DNA of 64,000 nt, from the NCBI RefSeq assembly GCF_016065055.1, contig NZ_CP065856.1, positions 3,781,836 to 3,845,835 on the forward strand, given 5' to 3'. Positions 1 to 9,318 of this stretch are shown one piece after another. Below the pieces are notes generated by a model, which worked only from the letters and a program-made list of their open reading frames with translations, was not told where the DNA came from and ran no database searches. The position numbers and the translations under genes were made by a program. The DNA is from Halosimplex litoreum (GTDB lineage Archaea > Halobacteriota > Halobacteria > Halobacteriales > Haloarculaceae). Numbering within the stretch: the stretch's first letter is position 1; every line of letters begins with the position of its first letter.

Positions 1-22
1 CCCGCCCGCAAGCGACGGTCGA

Positions 23-922
23 ATGATCACGGCCCGCGACCTGCGCAAGGAGTACGGCGGCTTCGTCGCGGTGGAAGGGAGCACGTTCACGGTCGAGGAA
101 GGCGAGGTATTCGGCATCATCGGCCCGAACGGGGCCGGCAAGACGACGACGCTGAAGATGCTCGCCGGCCTCGTCGAACCGACCGACGGCGAGGTCTCGG
201 TCGCCGGATACGACGCCGGCGAGACGGAGATGCGAAAGCGCCTGGGCTTTCTCCCCGAGGAGTCGCCGCTGTACGAGGAGATGACGCCCGTCTCCTACCT
301 GCACTTCTTCGCGGATCTGTACGACGTGCCCGAGGGCGTCGCGGACCGGCGTATCCACGACACGCTCGAACGGCTCGAACTCGACCACCGCGACCGCCCG
401 CTGGGTGACATGTCCAAGGGGATGAAGCGGAAGGTCGCCATCGCGCGCTCGCTCATCAACGACCCCGACGTGCTGATCTACGACGAGCCGGGCAGCGGAC
501 TGGACCCGCTGACGACCAACTACATCATCGACTTCACGCGCGAACTCGGCGAGCAGGGCAAGACCATCGTCTTCAGCGCGCACAACCTCTATCACGTCGA
601 GAGCATCTGCGACCGCGTCGCTATCATGAACGAGGGCCGCGTCGTGGCGAAAGGGGACCTCGACGAACTCCAGGCGGAGTACGGCCGGACGGAGTACCAC
701 GTCTACGCGACCGTCGAGGTCCCCGAGAGCGCCCGTGAGAACGGGTACCACAAACGGGTCGTCGAGAGCATGGACGCCGTCGACGATACGCGGGCTGACG
801 CCCGGGCTGCCGGCGGCGAGGTCGTCGACATCCGGACCGAGGAGTCGAGTCTCGAAGAGGTGTTCCTCGACGTCGCCGAGTCCGACCCCGAGGCCGAGCG
901 GACCTCGGGGTCGCGAGCGTGA
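23..922 (+). CDS. ABC transporter ATP-binding protein
   Basis: This 299-residue protein is the nucleotide-binding subunit of an ABC exporter and hydrolyses ATP at the cytoplasmic face. Visible motifs are Walker A GPNGAGKT (residues 34-41), a signature-like MSKGMKRKVAIARSL stretch, and Walker B DVLIYDEP followed by GSGLDP. The last 70 residues form the tail typical of NatA/CcmA-type exporters. Its stop overlaps the GTG start of the next gene (GTGA), and two permease genes follow, so the three form one operon. The substrate cannot be read from the sequence. The ATG at 23 is the first plausible start; any promoter lies left of the window. Confidence 0.93.
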   Translation: MITARDLRKEYGGFVAVEGSTFTVEEGEVFGIIGPNGAGKTTTLKMLAGLVEPTDGEVSVAGYDAGETEMRKRLGFLPEESPLYEEMTPVSYLHFFADLYDVPEGVADRRIHDTLERLELDHRDRPLGDMSKGMKRKVAIARSLINDPDVLIYDEPGSGLDPLTTNYIIDFTRELGEQGKTIVFSAHNLYHVESICDRVAIMNEGRVVAKGDLDELQAEYGRTEYHVYATVEVPESARENGYHKRVVESMDAVDDTRADARAAGGEVVDIRTEESSLEEVFLDVAESDPEAERTSGSRA

Positions 923-3051
923 GCGGCCCGCCGCCGGTCGGCGGTGACGACCGCTCCGGTGGCGAGTCGGGGACGGCGAGCGGAGCGTCCGCCGCCCAGC
1001 GGTTCGCTCGCTGGCTCCGCACGCGCGTCGAGAACGTCGCCCGGATCGCCCGGTGGGAGGTGACGAAAAACGCCGGGGGCGTCGACCGGCGGACGGTCGC
1101 AATCGCGTTGCTGGCGGTCCTCGGACTCGGTGCGATGGCGCCCGTCGCGGTGAGCCAGGGGGTCGCGCTCGACCAGGGCATCTACCGGGTCGGCGTCGTC
1201 GAGGAGGACCCGCTGTACGGCCCGGCCTCGCTCGACCAGACCTTCCGGGTGCAGGACCCCAGCCAGGCGGCCGTCGAGGCGGGCGATCAGGAGGTCGTGG
1301 TCGTCGGACCGCGGGTCCGCTCGACCGACTCGACGAAGGGGCGGGCCGCGGTCGCGGAGTTGCGGTCGACCACCAAGCGGTACAACGACGGGATCATGGA
1401 CGACGAGCGCAACCAGTCGGCGGCGTTCCCGGTGGTCGTGAACCTGACTTACGTCGAGCGCGAGTCGTCGCGAGTCGCGGTTTCACAGACCAGAACGCTA
1501 CCGGTCCAGACCGACGACGGCGAGGCCGGAGACGGCGACGGGACCGCCGGTGACGGCGGAGGCGGCGGTAGCGGTGAAGGGGCCGGTAGTGGGACCGGAG
1601 GCGACGGTGGCGTCGGTGACGGTTCGAGCGGTGGGTCCAGCGACGGAGCGGGCAGCGGGAGCGAGAGCACTGGGAGTGGCGGCGAAACAAGTACCGGAGC
1701 CGGGAGCGACGGTGGCGCCGGTGACGGTTCGAGTGACGGATCCGGCGACGGAGCGAGCGGTGGCGACGAGAGCGCCGACGTGACGACACCGAGCGAGGGG
1801 TCCGGCGTCGCCGGGTCGAGCATCGGCGCGCGCCTGACCGGCGGGAGCTCGACCGGCGCGCCCTCGGACATCGCGCCGCCGTTCCCGTTCCAGTCGCTCG
1901 TGCTCGCGTTCGTGTTCGTCCTGCCGCTGAACTTCGTCATCCAGGCCTACGGCTCGACGATCCTGAGCGAGCGGATCAACCGTCGCGGGGAACTCCTGCT
2001 GGTCGCCCCCGTCTCCCGCGGGGACATCGTCGTCGGGAAGACGCTGCCGTACTTCGCGGCCGCCGTCGGCGTCGCGACGGCGATCACGCTCGTCCTCCAG
2101 GTCGGGCTCGGGCTCGGCGGGTCGGCGATCTCCGTGCTCGCCGTCGTCCCGCTCGCGTTGCTCTTCCTCGCCGCGACCTTCCTCGGCGCGATGTTCGCGC
2201 GGTCGTTCAAGGAACTGACCTTCGTGACGGTGACGATCACCGTCTCGCTGACCTCCTACGCGTTCGTCCCGGCGATCTTCACGGACGTGACGCCGATCGC
2301 GCTCATCTCGCCGCTGACGCTCGTGGTCCGGGATCTCCAGGGCCAGGCGGTCGGGCTGGGACAGTTCGTCTTCTCGACGCTACCGCCGACGCTGACGGCG
2401 CTGGTCTGTTTCGGGCTGGGCGCCGGGCTCTACCGCGAGGAGGACATGTTCACCCAGCGGCCGATCCCGTACAAGGTGCTCGACGCGCTCGCCGGGCCGA
2501 TCGAACGGCGCCGGAGCGTCGCGCTCGTGACCGCCGTACTCCTGCCGTTCGTCCTCGTCGCGGAGCTTGTGGTCGCGGCGTTCGCCTACCCCCTCTGGCA
2601 GGCGGAGCTCCCGGTCGAGGTCATCGTCGTCGCGGTACTGGTCGGGCTCGCTATCGTCGAGGAACTCGCGAAGAGCCTGCACGTCTACGCCGGCTACGCT
2701 CACTCGCTGTTCGACGGCCGGCTGCGGACGGCGCTGGTCGTCGGCGCCTTCAGCGGCCTGGGCTTCTTCCTGGCGGAGAAGCTCACGCTGATCGTCCGCC
2801 TCGCCGACCTGCAGACGCTCCCCGTAGGGCAGACGCTGGAGGGCAGCCAGGCGGCCGTCGGAACGGGCGTCCCGCTCGGGATACTGTTCGTCGCGCTCCT
2901 GCTGGCGCCGCTGGCGCTGCACGTCGTCACGGCGACGATCTCGACGCTAGGCGCCAGGCGCGGCCGGCGCTCGTACGCCGTCGCGCTGGTGGTCGCAGTC
3001 GCGGTTCACGTCGCCTACAACCTCACGGTGGTGACCGCCCTTGTCGGGTGA
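919..3051 (+). CDS. ABC-2 type permease fused to PrsW-like protease domain
   Basis: This 710-residue protein starts at a GTG that overlaps the upstream stop. Residues about 55-75 form a first membrane segment. A long extracytoplasmic part follows, including a Gly/Ser/Asp-rich tract near residues 195-300. Residues about 320-500 are an ABC-2/NatB-like membrane region with the SERINRRGELLLVAPVS motif before the next helices. The C-terminal 180 residues look like a PrsW-type intramembrane protease: EELAK (581-585), FFLAE (616-620) and histidines at 668 and 697 in hydrophobic helices. Both domain calls come from motif recognition. The fusion suggests a transporter that also cleaves or senses a membrane substrate, but this is inference. 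The second permease follows with an 11-base overlap. Confidence 0.82.
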   Translation: MSGPPPVGGDDRSGGESGTASGASAAQRFARWLRTRVENVARIARWEVTKNAGGVDRRTVAIALLAVLGLGAMAPVAVSQGVALDQGIYRVGVVEEDPLYGPASLDQTFRVQDPSQAAVEAGDQEVVVVGPRVRSTDSTKGRAAVAELRSTTKRYNDGIMDDERNQSAAFPVVVNLTYVERESSRVAVSQTRTLPVQTDDGEAGDGDGTAGDGGGGGSGEGAGSGTGGDGGVGDGSSGGSSDGAGSGSESTGSGGETSTGAGSDGGAGDGSSDGSGDGASGGDESADVTTPSEGSGVAGSSIGARLTGGSSTGAPSDIAPPFPFQSLVLAFVFVLPLNFVIQAYGSTILSERINRRGELLLVAPVSRGDIVVGKTLPYFAAAVGVATAITLVLQVGLGLGGSAISVLAVVPLALLFLAATFLGAMFARSFKELTFVTVTITVSLTSYAFVPAIFTDVTPIALISPLTLVVRDLQGQAVGLGQFVFSTLPPTLTALVCFGLGAGLYREEDMFTQRPIPYKVLDALAGPIERRRSVALVTAVLLPFVLVAELVVAAFAYPLWQAELPVEVIVVAVLVGLAIVEELAKSLHVYAGYAHSLFDGRLRTALVVGAFSGLGFFLAEKLTLIVRLADLQTLPVGQTLEGSQAAVGTGVPLGILFVALLLAPLALHVVTATISTLGARRGRRSYAVALVVAVAVHVAYNLTVVTALVG

Positions 3052-4210
3052 TTCCCCGCCCGCCCCGCAACCGGGGTCGACGGCCGCCGAGTCGGGTGAC
3101 GGGTCGAGCGGCGCCACCAGGAACCCGAGCGACGACGACGAAGCCTCCGAGCGGTCGCTGTTCGCCGACCCGCGACTGACGATCGCAAAGCGGGACCTCG
3201 CGTCGCTGAGAAGCGAAAAGACGATCGTCCTCGCACTGCTGATCCAGCTGTTCGTCGCCGCGTTCTCGTCGTTCCTCGTCGTGGGACTGACGTCGCTGTA
3301 CAGCCCCGGGTCCGTGTCGGCGGGTGAGGTGGTCGTCGGCGTCGCCGGCGAACACGACGACGCGCTCGTCCAGGCGGCCCAGGACCAGGAGGGCGTCCGA
3401 ACTGTCGTCTATCCGAACCCCGAGGCCGCCCGGGAGGCCTACCACGACGGGGACGTCCACGCGACGCTGCTCGCCGGCGACTCGGGCGGGCGGATCGCCG
3501 TGGAGGTGATCGCGCCGACCGGGAGCATCGAGACCACGCTGATCGTCGACCAGGTGCGGACGCTGCTGGAAGCCGTCGAGCGCACCGAGCGGATCGCCCG
3601 GGCGGACGACCTCGACAACTCGCCGGTTCCACTGCCCGACGAGGTGAACGCCAGCCCCTACTTCGGGTTCACCTACACGGTGCTCGTGCCGCTGCTCCTC
3701 TTCCTCCCGCCCTTTATCAGCGGGTCGGTCGCCGTCGACGCGCTGACCGAGGAGATCGAGCGCGGGACGCTGGAACTCCTGCGGGTCGCGCCGCTGTCGC
3801 TGGTCGACATCGTCGACGCCAAGGCGCTGGCGATGGTCCTCATCGCGCCCGCCCAGGCCGTGCTGTGGATCGCGCTGTTGAGCACCAACGGGATCGGCGT
3901 CGCGAACGTCCCCCAGATCCTGCTCGTCGTCACCGCGCTGACGACGCTGGTCGTCACGCTCGGGCTCTCGCTGGGCGTTCTCACCGCCAAGCGCCGGCAG
4001 GCGCAACTGCTGTACTCGGTGCTGGTGATCTTCGGGTTCGGCCTGCTGACGTTCGCCCCCGAACACCCGGCGACGACCGTCGCGAAACTCGCCGTCGACA
4101 GCCCGACTACGACGACGACGCTCCACGTCGCCGCCTACGCCGTCGCCGCGGTCGCCCTGTTCGTCGGCGCTCGCCGCCTCGTCGCCCGGACCGACCCCGA
4201 GGGGCTCTGA
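3041..4210 (+). CDS. ABC-2 type transporter permease
   Basis: This 389-residue membrane subunit has one N-terminal helix (about residues 60-87), an extracytoplasmic domain (about 90-205), and a block of roughly five helices to the C-terminus. The EEIERGTLELLRVAPLS motif after the second helix is typical of NatB/ABC-2 permeases and parallels the matching motif in the preceding permease, so the two probably form a heterodimer on the ATPase encoded at 23. The start is TTG, overlapping the upstream gene by 11 bases, which supports translational coupling. A later start near the first helix cannot be excluded because the first 50 residues are low in complexity. Confidence 0.88.
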   Translation: MSGDSPPAPQPGSTAAESGDGSSGATRNPSDDDEASERSLFADPRLTIAKRDLASLRSEKTIVLALLIQLFVAAFSSFLVVGLTSLYSPGSVSAGEVVVGVAGEHDDALVQAAQDQEGVRTVVYPNPEAAREAYHDGDVHATLLAGDSGGRIAVEVIAPTGSIETTLIVDQVRTLLEAVERTERIARADDLDNSPVPLPDEVNASPYFGFTYTVLVPLLLFLPPFISGSVAVDALTEEIERGTLELLRVAPLSLVDIVDAKALAMVLIAPAQAVLWIALLSTNGIGVANVPQILLVVTALTTLVVTLGLSLGVLTAKRRQAQLLYSVLVIFGFGLLTFAPEHPATTVAKLAVDSPTTTTTLHVAAYAVAAVALFVGARRLVARTDPEGL

Positions 4211-4270
4211 GCAGTCGTCGGGTTCTTCCGGGACCTCGCCGCGGAGAGCCGGCGACAGCGCCCGGGGAAC

Positions 4271-4284
4271 GCACCTTTTTGCGC
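4271..4284 (+). promoter_or_regulatory. leaderless promoter (T-rich TATA-like element)
   Basis: A CCTTTTTG element lies about 25-30 bases before the ATG at 4305 in otherwise GC-rich DNA. This is the usual spacing for haloarchaeal leaderless transcripts, so transcription of the aldo/keto reductase gene probably starts at or near its ATG. Confidence 0.45.
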
Positions 4285-4304
4285 GCCGCGGCCCACCGAC
4301 GGCT

Positions 4305-5279
4305 ATGGAGTACACGACACTCGGGTCGACCGGCGTCGAGGTCAGCCGCATCTGTCTCGGCTGCATGAGCTTCGGCTCCTCGGACTGGCGAGAGTGGGTC
4401 TTGGACGAAGAGGACGGTATCGAACTCGTCGAGCGGGCCCGCGACCTGGGGATCAACTTCTTCGACACGGCGAACATGTACTCGCTCGGCGAGTCCGAGC
4501 GCGTCCTCGGGGCGGCCCTGGAGGGTCACCGCGAGGAGAGCGTCGTCGCCACGAAGGGCTTCTTCCAGATGGACGACGACGACCCCAACTCGGGCGGGCT
4601 CTCTCGGAAGGCAATCGAGCAGGCACTCGACAACTCTCTCGAACGCCTGGGTATGGACACGATCGACCTCTACCAGATCCACCGCTGGGACTACGACACG
4701 CCGATCGAGGAGACACTGCGGGCGCTGGACGACGCCGTCCGCCGGGAGAAGGTCCGCTACATCGGCGCTTCCTCGATGTGGACGCGGCAGTTCGCCGACG
4801 CTCTGCACGCCAGCGACCGGCTCGGACTCGAACGGTTCCAGACGATGCAGAACCACTACAACCTCCTGTATCGCGAGGAAGAGCGGGAGATGCTCCCCTA
4901 CTGCGAGCAAGAGGACGTGGGAGTCATCCCGTGGTCGCCGCTGGCCCGCGGCTATCTCACTCGCCCTCACGAGGAGTACGACGCGACGACTCGCGGGGAG
5001 ACCGACGACTACGCTCGCGAACACCCCTACTTCGAGGGCGGCGGCCGCGAGATCAACGAGCGGTGTCAGGAGCTGGCCGAGGAGTACGGCGCGACGATGG
5101 CCCAGATCGGACTGGCGTGGCTGCTCGACAAGGACTGGGTGGACGCGCCGATCGTCGGCACGACCAGCATCGAGCACCTCGAAGACGCCGTCGAGGCGCT
5201 CGACATCTCGCTCTCGGAGTCCGACACGGAGTACCTCGAAGCGCCGTACGAGCCGGTCCGCGTGTCCGGCCACGAGTGA
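4305..5279 (+). CDS. aldo/keto reductase
   Basis: This 324-residue NAD(P)H-dependent carbonyl reductase has the TIM-barrel family signature: an N-terminal LGSTGVEVSRICLGCMSFG strand, FFDTANMYS carrying the Asp and Tyr of the catalytic tetrad, ATKGFF with the Lys, and QIHRWD with the His. The C-terminal IVGTTSIEHLEDAV block matches the NADP-binding loop. It resembles the YajO/Tas-like branch (AKR11-13), and the length is normal. It sits alone between the ABC operon and the PH-domain pair, with its own T-rich promoter. The physiological substrate cannot be told from the sequence. Confidence 0.92.
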   Translation: MEYTTLGSTGVEVSRICLGCMSFGSSDWREWVLDEEDGIELVERARDLGINFFDTANMYSLGESERVLGAALEGHREESVVATKGFFQMDDDDPNSGGLSRKAIEQALDNSLERLGMDTIDLYQIHRWDYDTPIEETLRALDDAVRREKVRYIGASSMWTRQFADALHASDRLGLERFQTMQNHYNLLYREEEREMLPYCEQEDVGVIPWSPLARGYLTRPHEEYDATTRGETDDYAREHPYFEGGGREINERCQELAEEYGATMAQIGLAWLLDKDWVDAPIVGTTSIEHLEDAVEALDISLSESDTEYLEAPYEPVRVSGHE

Positions 5280-5376
5280 GGCCTGTGGAGTGACGTGGGG
5301 CCCGGTCGGTCGGAGCGGTTCGTATCTGCGCGCGGTGCCGATACCACTAAACCGCGCCCGGCCCACGGGTGATTCG

Positions 5377-6057
5377 ATGACAGATCCCCGTGACGACGGC
5401 GACGGCGCCGATCCGTCCACCGAGGGCGTCGCTGCCGACGCGGAGTCCGCCGGCGAGTCCCCGGTCGGCACCGACGGGTCACCGTCGTACGATCCCCAGG
5501 ACGTCGAGGACCCGGCGGCCGGCGACGAGGACCGTCCGGTCGCCGAATCCGTCGAGACGCCGGGCGAACCGCGAACGCTCGATCCGACGGTCCGCGTCGA
5601 GTGGATCGTCGGCCCGCTGTTCGGTGCTCTCCTGACGGCGGCGGTCGTCGGATTCATCACGTGGGCGGTCGCCGCGAAGTACCTCCCGTTCGACAGAGTA
5701 TCCAGCGCCGTCGCCGTCGGTGGCGGCCTGTTCGTCCTGTCGCTGGTGTACGGGATCGTCCGCACCGTCTTCCTCTACCGGTCGTGGCGCTACGTGGTCC
5801 GCGAGGAGTCGCTGTATCTCACCCGCGGCGTCCTCACGCGCGTCCAGACGGTGGTCCCCTACGTGCGCGTCCAGCACATCGACACGCGCCGCTCGGCGTT
5901 CGAGCGCGTGCTCGGCCTCTCGACGCTGGTCGTCTACACCGCCGGTTCCAGGGGTGCCGACGTGACGATCCCCGGACTCACGCCCGACACGGCCGAGGAC
6001 CTGCAGTCTCGGCTCGAACGGCTCGCGATCGCCTCCGAGGACGAAGACGCGGTATGA
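5377..6057 (+). CDS. bacterial-PH domain membrane protein (YdbS-like)
   Basis: This protein has 226 residues. An acidic, probably disordered N-terminus (about 1-70) is followed by two membrane helices (about 78-104 and 110-135) and one bPH2 domain (about 140-222) with the family pattern YLTRGVLTRVQTVVPYVRVQHID and VVYTAGS. This matches the YdbS half of the YdbS/YdbT pair of Bacillus, a membrane pair of unclear biochemical role linked there to resistance to a secreted antimicrobial. The ATG at 5377 is preferred over an upstream in-frame codon because the acidic tail typical of haloarchaeal members starts there. The stop overlaps the start of the next gene (ATGA). Confidence 0.85.
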   Translation: MTDPRDDGDGADPSTEGVAADAESAGESPVGTDGSPSYDPQDVEDPAAGDEDRPVAESVETPGEPRTLDPTVRVEWIVGPLFGALLTAAVVGFITWAVAAKYLPFDRVSSAVAVGGGLFVLSLVYGIVRTVFLYRSWRYVVREESLYLTRGVLTRVQTVVPYVRVQHIDTRRSAFERVLGLSTLVVYTAGSRGADVTIPGLTPDTAEDLQSRLERLAIASEDEDAV

Positions 6058-7886
6058 GCGACGACGACTCCACCGAGAGCGAACCGACGCCGGACGCGGA
6101 CGACGGACGCGACTGGCCGCCCGACCCCGACGAGCGCGGCCCGAGCGACGACTCCGCCCCATCGGCTAGCGAACGCGGCGACGCCACTGCCGACGATCCG
6201 CCGGCCGACGACCCCGACCGTGAGTCGGTCGGCCGAGCGACGGCCGAGGACGTCGGGAGCGGAGGAGGCTCGTCGACGACGCCGCGTATCGCGGGCCCAC
6301 AGAAGCTCGACGTGCTGACCATCCCCTACCAGATCGCCCAGCAGGGCCTCAGCATCGCGATCGCTCTCTTCGTCTTCGGCGGCGGCAGCGCCTCGGCACT
6401 GTTTGGCTCGGGGCGAAGTCTGCTGGCGATCGGCGCGATCGTCGCCATCCTCCTCGGGATCGCGGCGTTCGTCGGCTACTTCGTCGCCCGCTATCGCCGC
6501 TTCGAGTACGAACTCACCGCCGACACGTTCGACATCAGGTCGGGCGTGCTCTCCCGACGGAAGCGGGAGATCCCGCTGCGCCGCATCCAGAACGTCGACA
6601 TCAGTCAGAACGTCGTCCAGCGCGCCCTCGGGGTCGCCGAGGTGGGCCTCGAGACGGCCGGTGGCGGCGGGACGGAGGCACAGCTCCGGTACGTCGGCGT
6701 CGACGACGCCGAGGCGCTCCAGTCGGAGATCAGCCGACTGAGCCGGGTCGCGAAGGCCGACGACGGCGAGACGGCCGCGACCGACGAGGAGCGCTTCGAG
6801 ACGGTGTTCTCGATCACCGAGCGCGAACTCGGGATCCTCGCGCTGATCTCCGTCGACCTCCGGATCGCGTCGTTCCTCTTTTTCGGTGCGTCCATCTTCG
6901 CGCCGTCGGCCGCCTCGATGGCGCAACCGGACAACTGGTGGGAGTACGGCCTCGGGATCGACAGCCTGATCGGCGCGTTCCTGGGCCCGCTGGCCGCGCT
7001 GGGGGCCATCGCGGCGCTCGCGCTCGTCTCGGGCGTGCTCAACGCCGCCCGCTACTACGGGTTCCGCCTCGACCGGGGCGAGGAGGAACTGCGCTACGAG
7101 CGCGGGCTCCTCCAGAAGTTCCGGGGCACGATCCCCCTCTCGAAGGTCCAGACGCTGACCCTGGAAGAGAACGTTCTCGCGCGGGCGCTGGGCTACGCCG
7201 CGCTGACCATCGAGACGGCCGGGTACACCCCGACCGGCGGGGAGTCGAACGGGTCGCAGTCGGCGATCCCGGTCGCCGAGCGCGACCGCGTCGTCTCGCT
7301 GGCCCGCTCGCTGGAAGCGTTCGACGGCTCCGGGCTCGAACGCCCGCCCAAGCGGGCGCGCCTGCGGTACGGCTTCCGCTACGCCATCGGCCTGGCGATC
7401 CTCGTCGCGTTGCTGTACGTCGGTACGATGGTCACCGACTTCCAGCTGTACTGGTACGTCCCGCTGGTCGCCGCGCCGCTCGTGCCCGTCGCCGCCCACT
7501 ACAAGTGGAAAAATCGCGGCTACGCGCTCGGAGAGGACCACGTCGTCACGCGCAACGGCTTCTGGGTCCGCCGGCAGAAGGTCGTCCCCTACCACCGCGT
7601 CCAGACCGTCTTCAGCTCCCAGACGATATTCCAGCGCCGGCGCGACCTGGCGACTGTCACCGTCGACACCGCCGGCTCCCAGAGCCTCACAGGACAGGAC
7701 GCGAAAGCCGTCGACATCGACGCCGAGGCGGCCGAGCGGATCCGCGAGGCGGTCTCCGACGAACTCTACGGGGCGCTCGCGCGCCGCCGCCGAGGGCGTG
7801 GTCGTTCGGGACCGGCCGGAGATCGCGTCGGACAGGCCAGCGGGCCCGGCTCGACCGGTGACGAGAGCGGGGCACCCGGCGACTGA
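6054..7886 (+). CDS. bacterial-PH domain membrane protein with three PH repeats (YdbT-like)
   Basis: This 610-residue protein is translationally coupled to the YdbS-like gene. After an acidic tail (about 1-80) come pairs of membrane helices alternating with three bPH2 repeats. Each repeat has a recognisable core: KREIPLRRIQNVDIS with VGLETAGG, RGTIPLSKVQTLTLE with LTIETAGY, and QKVVPYHRVQTVFSS with VTVDTAGS. This three-repeat layout is that of YdbT. The two proteins probably form one membrane complex; the molecular function is not known. The C-terminal 40 residues are basic then Gly/Ser-rich and probably disordered. Confidence 0.86.
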   Translation: MSDDDSTESEPTPDADDGRDWPPDPDERGPSDDSAPSASERGDATADDPPADDPDRESVGRATAEDVGSGGGSSTTPRIAGPQKLDVLTIPYQIAQQGLSIAIALFVFGGGSASALFGSGRSLLAIGAIVAILLGIAAFVGYFVARYRRFEYELTADTFDIRSGVLSRRKREIPLRRIQNVDISQNVVQRALGVAEVGLETAGGGGTEAQLRYVGVDDAEALQSEISRLSRVAKADDGETAATDEERFETVFSITERELGILALISVDLRIASFLFFGASIFAPSAASMAQPDNWWEYGLGIDSLIGAFLGPLAALGAIAALALVSGVLNAARYYGFRLDRGEEELRYERGLLQKFRGTIPLSKVQTLTLEENVLARALGYAALTIETAGYTPTGGESNGSQSAIPVAERDRVVSLARSLEAFDGSGLERPPKRARLRYGFRYAIGLAILVALLYVGTMVTDFQLYWYVPLVAAPLVPVAAHYKWKNRGYALGEDHVVTRNGFWVRRQKVVPYHRVQTVFSSQTIFQRRRDLATVTVDTAGSQSLTGQDAKAVDIDAEAAERIREAVSDELYGALARRRRGRGRSGPAGDRVGQASGPGSTGDESGAPGD

Positions 7887-7985
7887 CGTCCCCCGTCATC
7901 AGACTCGCGCCGACCGCCTCCGATCGACCGACGGCGATTGCCGCTTTTCGTGCATTGAGGGATCTCCGGGCCGTAGTGCCACTGT

Positions 7986-8426
7986 ATGATCCCCGCAGGA
8001 CTCCGAAAGGTAGCCTACGCGTCGATCGCCCTCAAAGGACTGTTCGCGACGGTCGCGCCACGACTGAGCGCCCGGATCGCGGCGACGATGTCGCTCCCGG
8101 GCTTCGAGAACACCGGCGAGCTGGAACCGACCGACTGGTACGTCCGCGCCGTCCGGGCGACCGGCGTCGGCATGCTCGCGGCCGGCGGCACCGCGCTGCT
8201 CCTCGAGAGCCGCGCCGAGGCCGCGAGCGGAGACGACGAGGACTCGACCGAGGCGACCTTCGACGGCATCGACCGGATCGACACCGACGAGGATGGCGAG
8301 GACGGCGCTAGCGCCGACCTGAGCGTCGACATCGGACCCGACGACGAGGCCGACGACGACGCGGCGGACGGTGACGCGAACGACGACGCGGCCGAGACGA
8401 ACGACGGCGAGTCGGCCGACGAGTAG
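7986..8426 (+). CDS. small haloarchaeal protein with hydrophobic N-half and acidic tail
   Basis: This 146-residue protein has no function I recognise. The first 75 residues are mixed hydrophobic, with one possible membrane helix (GVGMLAAGGTALLLES, about 58-73) after a basic amphipathic N-terminus. The remaining 70 residues are almost entirely Asp, Glu, Ala and Asn and are probably disordered. The high acid content and third-position GC are those of a real haloarchaeal gene. It lies 99 bases after the PH-domain pair and 103 bases before an ABC ATPase gene in the same direction, so it could be transcribed alone. Confidence 0.7.
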   Translation: MIPAGLRKVAYASIALKGLFATVAPRLSARIAATMSLPGFENTGELEPTDWYVRAVRATGVGMLAAGGTALLLESRAEAASGDDEDSTEATFDGIDRIDTDEDGEDGASADLSVDIGPDDEADDDAADGDANDDAAETNDGESADE

Positions 8427-8529
8427 GGCCGCTCCTCTTTCTGACAGTCGTTCCGAAAGTCCGAATCACTATACGGGTCGCCGGTCGATACGGGACAGCG
8501 AACGGGCGCGACGGCCCGAGGAGACACAC

Positions 8530-9318
8530 ATGCCAGCTATCGAGACGATGGACCTGACGAAACGATACGGCGACGTGACGGCGCTGTCGTCGCTCTCACT
8601 GTCCGTCCCCGAGGGCGAGCTGTTCGGCCTGCTCGGCCCGAACGGATCCGGGAAGACGACGACGATCGAGATCCTCACCGGCCAGCTCGACCCGACCGAG
8701 GGGACCGCGAGCGTGCTGGGCCACGACCCGGCGGGCGACCCGCTCGCGGTGCGCGAGGCAGTCGGGATCCTCCCCGAGCGTGAGGACCCGCCGAGCTTCC
8801 TCACGCCCCGGGAGTACCTCCAGTTCGTCGGCGACGTGCGCGGCCTGTCGGGGGTCGACGACCGCATCGCCGAGTGGGCCGACCGGCTGGGCTTCGTCGA
8901 CACGCTCGATACCATCTCGACGGACCTGTCGGAGGGCGAGCGCCAGCGGGTGATGCTCGCCCAGACGTTCGTCCACGAGCCGGATCTGGTCTTCATCGAC
9001 GAGCCGCTGGTCAACCTCGACCCGATCATGCAGGCCGAGGTCAAAGACCACATGCGCGACTACTGCGAGCGCGGGAACACCCTCTTTCTCTCGACGCACT
9101 TCCTCGAAGTCGCCGAAGAGCTGTGTACGTCGGTCGGCATCGTCCGCGACGGCGACCTCGTCGCCGAGCGCGACCCGCGCGACCTCGACCCCGACGAGCA
9201 GCTGCTCGACTACTTCCGACAGGAGGTCGAACCCGAGGGGAACGAGACGGGACCCGAGAACGGAGCCGTCGCCGGACCGGCGGCGACCCCGGCCGAGACC
9301 GACGAGCGCGACCCATGA
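8530..9318 (+). CDS. ABC transporter ATP-binding protein
   Basis: This 262-residue ATPase subunit has Walker A GPNGSGKT (about residues 38-45), a signature region [15 protein letters not shown] and Walker [15 protein letters not shown], followed by the H-loop [10 protein letters not shown]. The tail after residue 230 is acidic and haloarchaeal in style. The ATG at 8530 is chosen because family homology begins with the next few residues; upstream in-frame codons encode a low-complexity Arg/Ser stretch. The stop overlaps the start of the permease gene (ATGA), so the two form a two-gene exporter operon. The substrate is unknown. Confidence 0.92.
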   Translation: MPAIETMDLTKRYGDVTALSSLSLSVPEGELFGLLGPNGSGKTTTIEILTGQLDPTEGTASVLGHDPAGDPLAVREAVGILPEREDPPSFLTPREYLQFVGDVRGLSGVDDRIAEWADRLGFVDTLDTISTDLSEGERQRVMLAQTFVHEPDLVFIDEPLVNLDPIMQAEVKDHMRDYCERGNTLFLSTHFLEVAEELCTSVGIVRDGDLVAERDPRDLDPDEQLLDYFRQEVEPEGNETGPENGAVAGPAATPAETDERDP

